A stretch of DNA of 64,000 nt, from the NCBI GenBank assembly GCA_910585265.1, contig CAJUCA010000011.1, positions 1-64,000 on the forward strand. Reading direction: 5' to 3'. This document shows, piece by piece, positions 16,117 through 24,137 of the stretch. The position numbers and the translations under genes were made by a program. Positions within the stretch are counted from its first letter, which is position 1; every line of letters starts with the position of its first letter. This stretch comes from an uncultured Oscillospiraceae bacterium (GTDB lineage: Bacteria; Bacillota; Clostridia; Oscillospirales; Oscillospiraceae). The notes beneath the pieces were generated by a model, which had not been told where the DNA came from, made no database searches, and saw nothing but the letters and a program-made list of their open reading frames with translations.

Positions 16117-19100
16117 ATGAGAAATCTGAAAAAGTTTCTCGCGCTGGTCCTGGCGATGATGATGACCCTGAGCCTCATGGTCACCGTCAACGCCGCCAGC
16201 TTTGACGATGCCGCGGACATCACCGACGCCTATACTGACGCCGTGAGTGTCCTGACCGAGCTGGGCGTCGTCAAGGGCTATGGCGAGGACGATCCCAACG
16301 AGGGCAAATTCCTGCCCAAGAACAACATCACCCGCGGCGAGGTGGCCGCTATCCTCTACCGCATCGTCACCGGCGATGTGGAGGACAGCAACGTCCACCT
16401 GTACAAGTATGACAGCGAGTTCACCGATGTGGGCTCCGACCAGTGGTTCACCCCCTACGTGAACTTCTGCTCCAACAACGGCCTGATCCAGGGCCGCGGC
16501 AACGGCAAGTTCGATCCCAAGGGCAACATCACCGGCTATGAGACCCTGGTGATGATTCTCCGTGCCATCGGCTACAACAACCCCACCGAGTTCTCCAACT
16601 CCGACTGGAAGTTCAAGGCCTCCGGCTACGGTGCCCGCCTGGGCATGACCGCCAACATCAAGGATGGTTCCCTGGGCGGTGCCGCCACCCGTGAGATGGT
16701 GGCTGAGATCATGTACAGGGGCCTGCAGACCCCCACTGTGTCCTACAGCCCCCTGACCCAGTACACCACCAATCTCCTGGTGAGGGCCGGCACCACGGGC
16801 CACACTCAGGACAGCACTGCTGGCAGCGGCACTTTGGCCGGCGATAGTGCCGCTACGGTCGTGTATCTGAAGGACATCCCCAGCACCCTGTTCTATGAGG
16901 TGTTCGACGTGGTGGGCCTGGGCGAGGGCCGGGACAACTACGGCCGTCCCACCATCACCCTGCTGGGCGATGGTAAGTTCGACAACCTGGATCACGGCAC
17001 CAAGTACGTGGCCGGCGGCGACGCGGACAACAAGACCTGGACCGTAGAGGATCCTAAGAAGGCCGCCACCGCCACTAACTACCTGGACGACGTGATGGGC
17101 GACCCCGTGCTGTACACCGTGGCCCGCACCCCCGTGCACACCTTCTACAATGCCATTTCCGAGTGCGAGCTGACCAAGATCATCAACAAGGACGAGAGCA
17201 TCTCCTGGTCCAAGATCGATGAGTTCGTGAACGGCAACCACGTGGCTGCCCGCACCGGCAGCCTGGACGCCACCCATACCACCGTTAACACCATCGGCGC
17301 GCAGGGCCGCACCACTGAGGTCTACAACGTGGACGGCTACTGGACCTTCGTGTACTTTGATACCCTGCTGGGCAAGGTCATTGACGTCACCCCCGTCACC
17401 AAGGACACCGCGGGCCATGTGGTGAGCGACGCCGTGCTGACCGTGCTGGTCAACAGCGGCACTAACGGCACCACTGACAACCCCGTTGGCGGCACCGATG
17501 ACGTGGTGGTTGCGCTGACCGACAAGACCAATTACACCCAGAAGGTGGGCGACCTGGTCCTGCTGACCACCTACGGTATGCGCAGCGTTGTGGCTGGCAC
17601 GGACGATGTTAATGGCAACGGCGCGGATACCAATCTGACCGCCGTGACCCGGCTGGCCAACACCACCCTCCAGGATGGCTACATGACCGGCGCTGCCGCC
17701 ACCGGTGCTACAACCAGTGCCAGCGTGCCCAAGGTCCTGGCCGACTTCCAGGTGCAAACTCCCAAAATCAAGACAGACGGCAGCTATGATACTACTCCCA
17801 ACACTGATACCGCCGTGGATCTGGCCGGTGCCCCCACTGAAAAGACGGTCACTATCACCGCCACTGTGGGCAACGCCGAGCTCAAGACCGGCATCATCGC
17901 TGGCAGCGATACCTACATGGCCAACAACGCCTACCTGGATGCGCACACCATTAACGAGTACTTCGCCAAGGATGACACAGCTGATACGCGTAGCCTGACC
18001 AACAGCAAGATCGGCCGCTCCTTCAAGCTGTACCTGGATGAGCACAACAACATCATGGGCATGGTGGAGAGCCAGACCGACAACGTGGGCGTTATCACCT
18101 CCGCCGAGCCTGTCCGTATCGCCACCGGCAAGTGGGCTATTGAGATCGAGCTGCTGCTGCCCGACAAGAGCAGCAAGACCTTCCGCCTGCTGGACGATGA
18201 GACCACCGCCGGCAAGTACTCCTACTTCACCAGCCAGAACCATGCCGAGACCAACTTTGGCTATAAGATGAACAAGGATATCGCCATCGGCGACCTGGTG
18301 AAGCTGAGTGCCATCACCAAGGACGGCGAGACCTACTGGCGCGTGGATGATACCGACACGGACGCGGTGAAGAATAATGGTGCCACTGACCGCGACACCA
18401 ATGAGGTTTCGGGCAAGGTCTTTGAGACCGGTGTGACCAACACCCTTGAGAAGAAGAATAACGGCACCGATGCCATCCTGCTGAACGACGACACCGTGTT
18501 CTTCGTGGCTGAGTACGACTTCCACTACAACAACGGCGTTCTGGACGAGGGCAGCAGCGAGCCTGTCGGCTTCAATGTGTATCACGGCTTCAAGAACGTG
18601 CCCACCTATACGGTTGGTACCGCTGACGACATTGTGTACCAGACGCTGGACAACGATGACAAGTATGTCCTGGTGTACATGAAGTCCACCGCCACCGAGG
18701 CGTACTCCATGGTCAATAAGAGCACCATCTCCGTGGACGACTCCTTCCTGATCGTGGCCCCCATCGCCACCTACGCGGATTACTCCACGTACAGCGTGCT
18801 GGTGAACGGCGAACTGACCACCAAGAACTTCGCCAACGGCAACACCGACATGAACAAGTACCTGGAGACCGCCCGTACCGCCAACCAGCTCGTCTGGGCC
18901 ACCGGCACCAACGCCAAGGGCTACATCACCGGCGTGAAGACTATTGAGGCTCTGGCCGCGGGTTCCGATGTCGCGGCGGCGATCGCCAAGGCGAACACCT
19001 TCAAAGCGGGTGCCGTGGCTAACAGCGCGACCATCTGGGGCAGCAAGGATGCCGCCGTCCTCGTCGCTGGCAACCTCGATCCCACCAGCATGACTATCGC

Positions 19101-19329
19101 CGCTCAGAATGTGGTTTACAACGGCAAGAGCGTGCTGACCGTCTCCTCCGGTACTACTATCCAGTACCTGACCGTGGCCGATGACTGCTCGGTGAAGATC
19201 GTCAACAAGGATCTGAACACCGCCTACGACGGCACTCTGGACAGCATCAAGCAGTACCAGGCTACCGATACCGTGGTTATCGAGCTGAATAACCTGGGCT
19301 ACGCCGCCTACATCTACATCATCGACTAA
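16117..19329 (+). CDS. Large secreted SLH-domain surface protein 3
   Basis: 1070 residues from the ATG at 16117, which has AAGGAGG 8-9 bp upstream and aligns with the starts of SLH proteins 1 and 2; an in-frame upstream extension lacks support. The signal peptide MRNLKKFLALVLAMMMTLSL is the same, with three SLH repeats (about 28-80, 90-145, 150-210; GRGNGKFDPKGNITGYET) very like those of protein 2. The long Thr/Asp/Val-rich body ends in YIYIID. Its leader is related to, but clearly diverged from, the 158-bp repeat, so it is probably not part of the same recombining pair. It converges on tail-like gene 3 across a shared terminator. Confidence 0.92.
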   Translation: MRNLKKFLALVLAMMMTLSLMVTVNAASFDDAADITDAYTDAVSVLTELGVVKGYGEDDPNEGKFLPKNNITRGEVAAILYRIVTGDVEDSNVHLYKYDSEFTDVGSDQWFTPYVNFCSNNGLIQGRGNGKFDPKGNITGYETLVMILRAIGYNNPTEFSNSDWKFKASGYGARLGMTANIKDGSLGGAATREMVAEIMYRGLQTPTVSYSPLTQYTTNLLVRAGTTGHTQDSTAGSGTLAGDSAATVVYLKDIPSTLFYEVFDVVGLGEGRDNYGRPTITLLGDGKFDNLDHGTKYVAGGDADNKTWTVEDPKKAATATNYLDDVMGDPVLYTVARTPVHTFYNAISECELTKIINKDESISWSKIDEFVNGNHVAARTGSLDATHTTVNTIGAQGRTTEVYNVDGYWTFVYFDTLLGKVIDVTPVTKDTAGHVVSDAVLTVLVNSGTNGTTDNPVGGTDDVVVALTDKTNYTQKVGDLVLLTTYGMRSVVAGTDDVNGNGADTNLTAVTRLANTTLQDGYMTGAAATGATTSASVPKVLADFQVQTPKIKTDGSYDTTPNTDTAVDLAGAPTEKTVTITATVGNAELKTGIIAGSDTYMANNAYLDAHTINEYFAKDDTADTRSLTNSKIGRSFKLYLDEHNNIMGMVESQTDNVGVITSAEPVRIATGKWAIEIELLLPDKSSKTFRLLDDETTAGKYSYFTSQNHAETNFGYKMNKDIAIGDLVKLSAITKDGETYWRVDDTDTDAVKNNGATDRDTNEVSGKVFETGVTNTLEKKNNGTDAILLNDDTVFFVAEYDFHYNNGVLDEGSSEPVGFNVYHGFKNVPTYTVGTADDIVYQTLDNDDKYVLVYMKSTATEAYSMVNKSTISVDDSFLIVAPIATYADYSTYSVLVNGELTTKNFANGNTDMNKYLETARTANQLVWATGTNAKGYITGVKTIEALAAGSDVAAAIAKANTFKAGAVANSATIWGSKDAAVLVAGNLDPTSMTIAAQNVVYNGKSVLTVSSGTTIQYLTVADDCSVKIVNKDLNTAYDGTLDSIKQYQATDTVVIELNNLGYAAYIYIID

Positions 19330-19352
19330 TTCCTGATTTAGATTCGGCGCAA

Positions 19353-19387
19353 CAAAAGTCCCCCCGGCAAAGCCGGGGGGACTTTTG
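19353..19387. terminator. Shared bidirectional terminator, SLH module 3
   Basis: AAAAGTCCCCCCGGC, loop AAA, GCCGGGGGGACTTTTG, between SLH gene 3 and tail-like gene 3. Confidence 0.85.
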
Positions 19388-19396
19388 ACGCTTTCA

Positions 19397-19798
19397 TCAG
19401 GCGAAGGCGATGTAATTGATGGTCTGGGTTCGGGTGTTCATGTTTCTTTGAAAATCGTTGGTGGTGGTGTTGATGGCGAGGAATCCGTTTTCCGTAATCT
19501 CCAATGCGGCCCCAATGCCGTCAGGTTGATCCCGCACAGCCACACCGCCGGGAAACGCCACATACGTGTGTTGGGCAATCACCGCCACGGGGGTAAAGCC
19601 CAGGTCGATGAACTGGCTTCGCTGACCGTCTCCGACGTAGGTGCCAAACACCATGTACTTGGCCTCCAGCATGGTGATTCGGGCATCCTGGGCCTCCAGT
19701 GCCCCCTCCACCTTGTCCATGTTCTCGTTCAGCGGCGCGATGGCGATGGGGTCGTCCTCTCCAGGCTTGTTGAGCTTGTACTTGTCGGTTTGTTGCAT
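19397..19798 (-). CDS. Small phage-tail-like protein 3
   Basis: 133 residues from ATG 19798, 12 bp after AAGGAG as in the two paralogues; the upstream ATG at 19810 abuts the ribosome binding site. It starts MQQTDKYKLNKPGEDDPIAI, very like paralogue 2, with the same APLNENMDKVEGAL block, a short heptad segment and the strand FIDLGFTPVAVIAQ, ending INYIAFA. The last third differs from the other two. It has the same convergent position relative to an SLH gene, which suggests the SLH/tail-like pair was duplicated as a unit. The upstream region shares the words GTTGCCCCG and CTTCTAACCAGC with that of paralogue 2. Confidence 0.7.
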   Translation of the reverse strand: MQQTDKYKLNKPGEDDPIAIAPLNENMDKVEGALEAQDARITMLEAKYMVFGTYVGDGQRSQFIDLGFTPVAVIAQHTYVAFPGGVAVRDQPDGIGAALEITENGFLAINTTTNDFQRNMNTRTQTINYIAFA

Positions 19799-19885
19799 AG
19801 CTTCTATCATCTCCTTCGCCGCTGGTTAGAAGCGGCGGGAAATTGCACGTTCCGGGGCAACTTTGGCGGCGCGGGCGGCTGATGC

Positions 19886-20021
19886 TTGACAAATCCCTGC
19901 CGCGCGGCTATAATAATAGAGGAGTCCCGTGCTCGTTCACCCGGGCAAGCGGTTTGGCTCTAATGGATTAGTTGTCAAAAATCATGACAACCGTCACTTG
20001 CCAGAGTGGCGGTTGTCGCTT
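19886..20021 (+). ncRNA. Candidate small RNA, tandem unit 1 with its promoter
   Basis: Promoter TTGACA (19886-19891), 17 bp, TATAAT (19909-19914). The predicted RNA starts near 19921 and is about 100 nt. Its 5' part, GGAGTCCCGTGCTCGTTCAC, continues into CCGGGCAAGCGGTTTGGCTC and is nearly identical to unit 2. It ends in GACAACCGTCACT, loop, AGTGGCGGTTGTC (19986-20017). There is no T tract: the stem runs straight into the -35 box of unit 2. No open frame with a plausible start fits. It does not resemble tmRNA, 6S, SRP or RNase P RNA. Confidence 0.65.
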
Positions 20022-20166
20022 GACAAATCCTCGCCGTACGGCTATAATAATAGAGGAGTCCCGTGCTCGTTTACCCGGGCAAGCGGTTTGGCTCAAACAA
20101 AGTTTAGAACTGTTGTGCTAAGCACAAGACAGCCGTCACTTGGCCGAGTGGCGGTTGTCGCTTTTT
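20020..20166 (+). ncRNA. Candidate small RNA, tandem unit 2 with its promoter
   Basis: Promoter TTGACA (20020-20025), 17 bp, TATAAT (20043-20048), 134 bp after the same boxes of unit 1. The RNA from about 20055 to 20166 is about 112 nt. The 5' forty nucleotides match unit 1, the middle diverges, and the 3' stem is conserved (GACAGCCGTCACT against AGTGGCGGTTGTC, 20128-20159), here followed by GCTTTTT as a proper intrinsic terminator. Confidence 0.7.
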
Positions 20167-20335
20167 ACCCGCACCGTTACGGTAAAACCGAAAACGTGGA
20201 ACGTCAAGGTAATAGGCATCTGCTCACCCCCTTTCGGGTTAGAACAGCCAAACCGCCTGCCGTCGCCGGGTTCCCTCGCACGGAACCCCTCCCCTTTATT
20301 CTACACGATCCCCCCAAAAAAGTCAACGTTGCACG
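20167..20335. other. Intergenic, nothing recognised
   Basis: Between the small-RNA terminator and the terminator of the ribosomal cluster. It contains an ACCGTTACGGT palindrome near 20173 but no gene or promoter I can support. Confidence 0.5.
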
Positions 20336-20378
20336 CAAAAAGCCCCCTGCCGACTGGCAGAGGGCTTTTCTTTTGCCG
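20336..20378 (-). terminator. Terminator of the S10-spc-alpha cluster
   Basis: On the minus strand AAGCCCTCTGCCAGTCGGCAGGGGGCTTTTT, just after the rplQ stop at 20394. Confidence 0.85.
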
Positions 20379-20393
20379 CTGGGGAAGCGGAGC

Positions 20394-20735
20394 TTACACC
20401 AGCTGGATAATCGCCATCTCGGCGGCGTCGCCGCGGCGGGGGCCAAGCTTCAGCACCCGGGTGTAGCCGCCGTTGCGGTCGGCGTACTTGGGGCCGATCT
20501 GGTCGAACAGCTTCTTGGCCACGTCCTCCTTGGTGACGTAGGCCAGCACCTGGCGGTAGGCGGCCAGGTTGTTCTTCTTGGCCAGGGTGATCATCTTCTC
20601 GGCGATGGGGGCGACCTCCTTGGCCCGGGAGTAGGTGGTCTTGATCTGCCCGTTCTCCAGCAGGTAGGTGGTCATGGCGCGCAGCATGGCGCGACGCTGG
20701 TCGCTGGTGCGGCCCAGCTTACGGTTCTTAGCCAT
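20394..20735 (-). CDS. rplQ: 50S ribosomal protein L17
   Basis: 113 residues, normal for bacterial L17. It starts MAKNRKLGRTSDQRRAMLRA and contains KTTYSRAKEVAPIAEKMIT, both family signatures. L17 binds 23S rRNA near the exit tunnel. It is the last gene of the leftward cluster, after rpoA, as in other Firmicutes, and is followed by an intrinsic terminator. Confidence 0.97.
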   Translation of the reverse strand: MAKNRKLGRTSDQRRAMLRAMTTYLLENGQIKTTYSRAKEVAPIAEKMITLAKKNNLAAYRQVLAYVTKEDVAKKLFDQIGPKYADRNGGYTRVLKLGPRRGDAAEMAIIQLV

Positions 20736-20841
20736 AGGTTAGCACTCCTTCGGCCCCGCTTGGCGGGGTGTCTAAATTCGTTCTGACGCCCGCAGAGCGC
20801 GGGTTCATACAGGGAGGAACGTTACATACCCCTGTACCGTC

Positions 20842-21792
20842 TTATAAATTCTCGTCGCTGGCCAGGGACAGGCCCATCATCGCCAGCTTGTTGATGACTT
20901 CCTCCAGGGACTTGCGGCCCAGGTTGCGCACCTTCATCATCTCGTCCTCGGTCTTGGAGATGAGGTCCTCCACGGTGTTGATGTTGGCCCGCTTCAGGCA
21001 GTTGAAGGAGCGCACGGACAGATCCAGCTCCTCAATGGTAAGCTCCAGCACCTTGTCGCGCTGGGCCTCGGCCTTCTCCACCACGGTGGCCTTGGAGCCC
21101 ATGGTTTCGGACAAATCGGTGAACAGGGTAAAGTGATCCACCAGAATCCGGGCACCCAGGGAGACGGCGTCCCGGGCAGAAATCGTGCCGTTGGTCCAGA
21201 CCTCCAGCGTCAGCTTATCGTAGTCTGTGGCGTCGCCCACGCGGGTGTTCTCCACGAAGTAGTTCACCTTGCGCACGGGGGTATACACCGAGTCCACGGG
21301 GATGACGCCGATGATAGTCTGGGCGGGCTTGTTCCGGTCCGCAGTGACATAGCCCCGGCCCTGGGACAGGGTAAGCTCCATGTTGAGCGTGGCCTCGGGG
21401 CCCAGGGTGGCGATGTGGTGCTCCGGATTCAGGATCTCCACGTCGCTGTCGGTTTTGATGTCCCCCGCGGTGACGTCGCCCTCGCCGGCGGCCTCGATGT
21501 AGACCGTTTTCACACCCTCGCTGTACAGCTTGGCGATGATGCCCTTGATGTTGAGGACAATCTCCGTCACATCCTCCTTCACCCCGGGGATGACGGAGAA
21601 CTCATGCTGCACACCGGCGATCTTGACGGTGGTGACCGCCGTGCCGGGCAGCGAGGACAGCAGGATGCGGCGCAGGGAGTTGCCGATGGTGGTGCCGTAG
21701 CCCCGCTCCAGCGGCTCGACCACGTATTTCCCGTAGGAATCGTCGCCCACATTCTCGATGCATTCGATACGCGGCTTCTGGATTTCTACCAT
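20842..21792 (-). CDS. rpoA: RNA polymerase alpha subunit
   Basis: 316 residues. The N-terminal dimerisation and assembly domain (about 1-230) has LERGYGTTIGNSLRRILLSS. After a linker, the C-terminal DNA- and activator-contacting domain (about 245-310) has LDLSVRSFNCLKRANINTVE and VRNLGRKSLEEV. It lies between rpsD and rplQ as in the standard alpha operon. Its ATG follows AAAGGAGGG. The gap to rpsD (21793-21921) is longer than others in the cluster and holds GC-rich inverted sequence but no promoter I can defend. Confidence 0.98.
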   Translation of the reverse strand: MVEIQKPRIECIENVGDDSYGKYVVEPLERGYGTTIGNSLRRILLSSLPGTAVTTVKIAGVQHEFSVIPGVKEDVTEIVLNIKGIIAKLYSEGVKTVYIEAAGEGDVTAGDIKTDSDVEILNPEHHIATLGPEATLNMELTLSQGRGYVTADRNKPAQTIIGVIPVDSVYTPVRKVNYFVENTRVGDATDYDKLTLEVWTNGTISARDAVSLGARILVDHFTLFTDLSETMGSKATVVEKAEAQRDKVLELTIEELDLSVRSFNCLKRANINTVEDLISKTEDEMMKVRNLGRKSLEEVINKLAMMGLSLASDENL

Positions 21793-21921
21793 ATCGTGTG
21801 TTACCCTCCTTTTACAGTGGCGTGTGTTGCCGGGAATCGCTCGGTAGGGTCGTTGTACGGCGGGGTGCCCGCCGTCCCGAAGAACGGCGGGAAGCCCCGG
21901 AATACCGACAAATTGACGGCA

Positions 21922-22521
21922 TTACTTGGAGTACAACTCCACGATGAGGTTGACAGCAACTTCGAAGTCGATATCGTCCCGGGCGGGCATGGCAACGACC
22001 TTGCCCTCCAGCGGCGCGTTCTTCGCCTTCTCCAGCCACTTGGGGGCGGCCACGAACCGGTCGTCCTCCACCATCTTCTTGAACTTGGCGGAGGAACGGC
22101 TCTTGTCCCGCACAGCAATGACCTCGCCGGGCTTCACCAGGTAGGAGGGGATGTTCACCCGCTTGCCGTTGACGGTGAAGTGGCCGTGGTTCACCAGCTG
22201 GCGGGCCTCCCGCCGGGTGGCGGCCAGGCCCAGGCGGAACACCACGTTGTCCAGCCGACGCTCCAGCAGAGTCATCAGCTCGTCGCCGGTGTTGCCCTTC
22301 ATCCGGGCGGCCTTCTCGTAGTAGGCGCGGAACTGCTTCTCCAGCACGCCGTAAACAAACTTGACCTTCTGCTTCTCGGTGAGCTGGAGCGCGTACTCGC
22401 TCTTTTTGGGGCGGCGCTGGGGGCCGGGGTTCCGGTTGGACTCCTTGTTCACGCCCATGACGGCGGGGGAGATCCCCAGCGTACGGCAGCGTTTCAGGTA
22501 GGGCTGCATATTCTTAGCCAT
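21922..22521 (-). CDS. rpsD: 30S ribosomal protein S4
   Basis: 199 residues. MAKNMQPYLKRCRTLGISPA at the start, then an S4 RNA-binding domain at about 90-150 (RLDNVVFRLGLAATRREARQ, VNHGHFTVNGKRVNIPSYLV). S4 nucleates 30S assembly and in many bacteria represses its own operon. The N-terminus lacks the two CxxC pairs of the zinc form, so this is the zinc-free type. It follows rpsK by 21 bp. Confidence 0.97.
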   Translation of the reverse strand: MAKNMQPYLKRCRTLGISPAVMGVNKESNRNPGPQRRPKKSEYALQLTEKQKVKFVYGVLEKQFRAYYEKAARMKGNTGDELMTLLERRLDNVVFRLGLAATRREARQLVNHGHFTVNGKRVNIPSYLVKPGEVIAVRDKSRSSAKFKKMVEDDRFVAAPKWLEKAKNAPLEGKVVAMPARDDIDFEVAVNLIVELYSK

Positions 22522-22542
22522 ATCGGTTTTCCTCCTTCCAGA

Positions 22543-22938
22543 TCAGACGCGGCGACGCTTGGGGGGACGGCAGCCGTTGTGGGGCACGGGGGTCACGTCC
22601 TTGATGAGGGTGACCTCCAGACCCACGGCCTGCAATGCCCGGATAGCGGCCTCGCGCCCTTGGCCGGGACCCTTGACGTACACCTCGACGCTCTTGAGGC
22701 CGCACTGGTCGATGGCGGCGTTGGCGGCGGTCTCGGCGGCGGTCTGGGCGGCGTAGGGGGTGGACTTCCGGGAGCCCCGGAAGCCCATCTCGCCGGAGGA
22801 GGCCCAGGACAGGGCGTTGCCCTGCATATCGGTGACGGTGATCATGGTGTTGTTGAAGGAGGAGCGGATATGCACCTGACCCTTCTCTACGTTCTTGCGC
22901 TCGCGGCGACGCTTGATAGTTTTCTTATTAGCAGCCAT
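22543..22938 (-). CDS. rpsK: 30S ribosomal protein S11
   Basis: 131 residues. Central signatures NNTMITVTDMQGNALSWASS and GFRGSRKSTPYAAQ, and the typical C-terminal end NGCRPPKRRRV. S11 lines the 30S platform near the mRNA exit and the anti-Shine-Dalgarno end of 16S rRNA. It follows rpsM by 15 bp, with GGAGGGAT before the ATG. Confidence 0.98.
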   Translation of the reverse strand: MAANKKTIKRRRERKNVEKGQVHIRSSFNNTMITVTDMQGNALSWASSGEMGFRGSRKSTPYAAQTAAETAANAAIDQCGLKSVEVYVKGPGQGREAAIRALQAVGLEVTLIKDVTPVPHNGCRPPKRRRV

Positions 22939-22953
22939 GTTGAATATCCCTCC

Positions 22954-23322
22954 TTACTTCTTCTTGTTGGCGACGGTGCGCTTGGGACCTTTGCGGGTAC
23001 GCGCGTTGGTCTTAGAACGCTGGCCGCGCACAGGAAGGCCCTTGCGATGGCGGACGCCGCGGTAGCAGCCGATCTCGGTCAGTCGCTTGATGTCCATCGC
23101 CACGTTGCGGCGCAGGTCGCCCTCCACGGTGTACTCGTGGCCGATGATCTCGCGCAGCTTGGCCTCCTCGGCGTCGGTGAGATCCTTCACGCGGGTATCG
23201 GGGTTGATGCCCGCCTTCTCCAGGATCTGGCTCGCGCTGGTGCGGCCGATGCCATAAATATAGGTGAGTCCGATCTCGACTCGCTTCTCCTTCGGCAGAT
23301 CAATGCCGGCAATACGTGCCAT
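22954..23322 (-). CDS. rpsM: 30S ribosomal protein S13
   Basis: 122 residues. MARIAGIDLPKEKRVEIGLT at the start with the helix-two-turn-helix GIGRTSASQILEKAGI, and the C-terminal GLPVRGQRSKTNARTRKG tail that reaches tRNA in the P site. It is the first of the rpsM-rpsK-rpsD-rpoA-rplQ block and sits 16 bp after rpmJ. Confidence 0.98.
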   Translation of the reverse strand: MARIAGIDLPKEKRVEIGLTYIYGIGRTSASQILEKAGINPDTRVKDLTDAEEAKLREIIGHEYTVEGDLRRNVAMDIKRLTEIGCYRGVRHRKGLPVRGQRSKTNARTRKGPKRTVANKKK

Positions 23323-23338
23323 ACTCTATGTCCCTCCT

Positions 23339-23452
23339 TTAACCTTGTCTCTGCTTGTGCTTGGGGTTCTCGCAAATGACCATGACTTTGCCCTTGCGCT
23401 TGATGATCTTGCACTTCTCGCACATGGGCTTGACAGACGGTCTGACTTTCAT
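23339..23452 (-). CDS. rpmJ: 50S ribosomal protein L36 (zinc form)
   Basis: 37 residues: MKVRPSVKPMCEKCKIIKRK, then a C-terminal part with CENPKHKQRQG. The ligands C11, C14, C27 and H32 fit the zinc-ribbon of the C+ type of L36. It has AGGAGGTTAAACG before the ATG. A 168-bp gap containing a REP-like palindrome separates it from infA. Confidence 0.97.
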   Translation of the reverse strand: MKVRPSVKPMCEKCKIIKRKGKVMVICENPKHKQRQG

Positions 23453-23537
23453 ATCGTTTAACCTCCTGTTAATGCCTTGAATGGCCCCGGCGGGGTAGAA
23501 GCAAGGTTCCATGCTCTCCGCCGGTCGTGGATGCTTC

Positions 23538-23610
23538 GTAGGGGCGCACATTGTGCGCCCGTTCTGACGTGCTCCCTCTGGGGAACCGGGCGCACATTGT
23601 GCGCCCCTAC
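23538..23610. repeat. REP-like palindromic element between infA and rpmJ
   Basis: A 73-bp inverted repeat: GTAGGGGCGCACAATGTGCG-type arm (GTAGGGGCGCACATTGTGCG on the plus strand, 23538-23557) and GGGCGCACATTGTGCGCCCC TAC at the other end (23588-23610). Each arm is itself palindromic. The same GTAGGGG...CCCCTAC ends occur at 60468-60544 and 62703-62779, and the same arm at 45342. Confidence 0.8.
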
Positions 23611-23620
23611 ACGCCGGGTC

Positions 23621-23839
23621 TTACTTCGATCTCCAGGTGATCCGGCCCCGGGTCAGGTCGTAGGGCGACATCTGAACCGTGACCTTGTCGCCGGGGAGAA
23701 TGCGGATGAAGTTCATCCGCAGCTTCCCGGAAATGTGTGCCAGGATAATGTGTCCATTTCCAATATCCACGTTGAACGTGGTGTTAGGCAGGGCCTCGGT
23801 GACGACGCCCTCCAACTCGATCATGTCGTCTTTTGCCAA
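23621..23839 (-). CDS. infA: Translation initiation factor IF-1
   Basis: 72 residues, the standard length. MAKDDMIELEGVVTEALPNT, then FNVDIGNGHIILAHISGKLR and DKVTVQMSPYDLTRGRITWR, a complete S1-like OB fold. IF-1 binds the 30S A site during initiation. Placed between the KOW gene and rpmJ, the usual Firmicute order. Confidence 0.98.
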   Translation of the reverse strand: MAKDDMIELEGVVTEALPNTTFNVDIGNGHIILAHISGKLRMNFIRILPGDKVTVQMSPYDLTRGRITWRSK

Positions 23840-23843
23840 AGCG

Positions 23844-24137
23844 TCATACCTCCAGTTGATCTCGGAACGCGGCCAGCGCCCTTCTCAGTTCCTTGTCGCT
23901 CAGGGCCTCGCCCTGCTTCAGCTTTTGAATGGCGGGGTGGTCGAACCCACCGGTGAGCAGCTTCACGTGATGGAAAGCCTTGACCTTGGGGCGGGCGGCC
24001 CTCCTCCGCTTGCCGTCGGCAAGCAGCAGGCGTCTCCCCTCCTGGACAATTCCCATCACGCAGAACAGCCCGCCCTTGTCCCGCCCGGCCTGGGCGCGGA
24101 CGATCCAGCCGGTATAATCGGGCATCGTGCTGCTCAT
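23844..24137 (-). CDS. KOW-domain protein, L14e-like
   Basis: 97 residues from ATG 24137, overlapping the map stop by 4 bp (ATGA). The first 45 residues fit a KOW/SH3-like fold: GWIVRAQAGRDKGGLFCVMG, then RLLLADGKRRRAARPKVKA; this is the layout of the L14e-like proteins that Firmicutes often keep between map and infA. The C-terminal 40 residues are helical and charged. The context points to RNA or ribosome binding; the precise role is not established for the family as far as I know. Confidence 0.85.
   Translation of the reverse strand: MSSTMPDYTGWIVRAQAGRDKGGLFCVMGIVQEGRRLLLADGKRRRAARPKVKAFHHVKLLTGGFDHPAIQKLKQGEALSDKELRRALAAFRDQLEV

Noticed and set aside
19921..20166. Small open frames inside the tandem units as short peptides
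   Set aside because: No frame has start, ribosome binding site and conservation between the two units; the conserved parts are the promoter, 5' segment and 3' stem.
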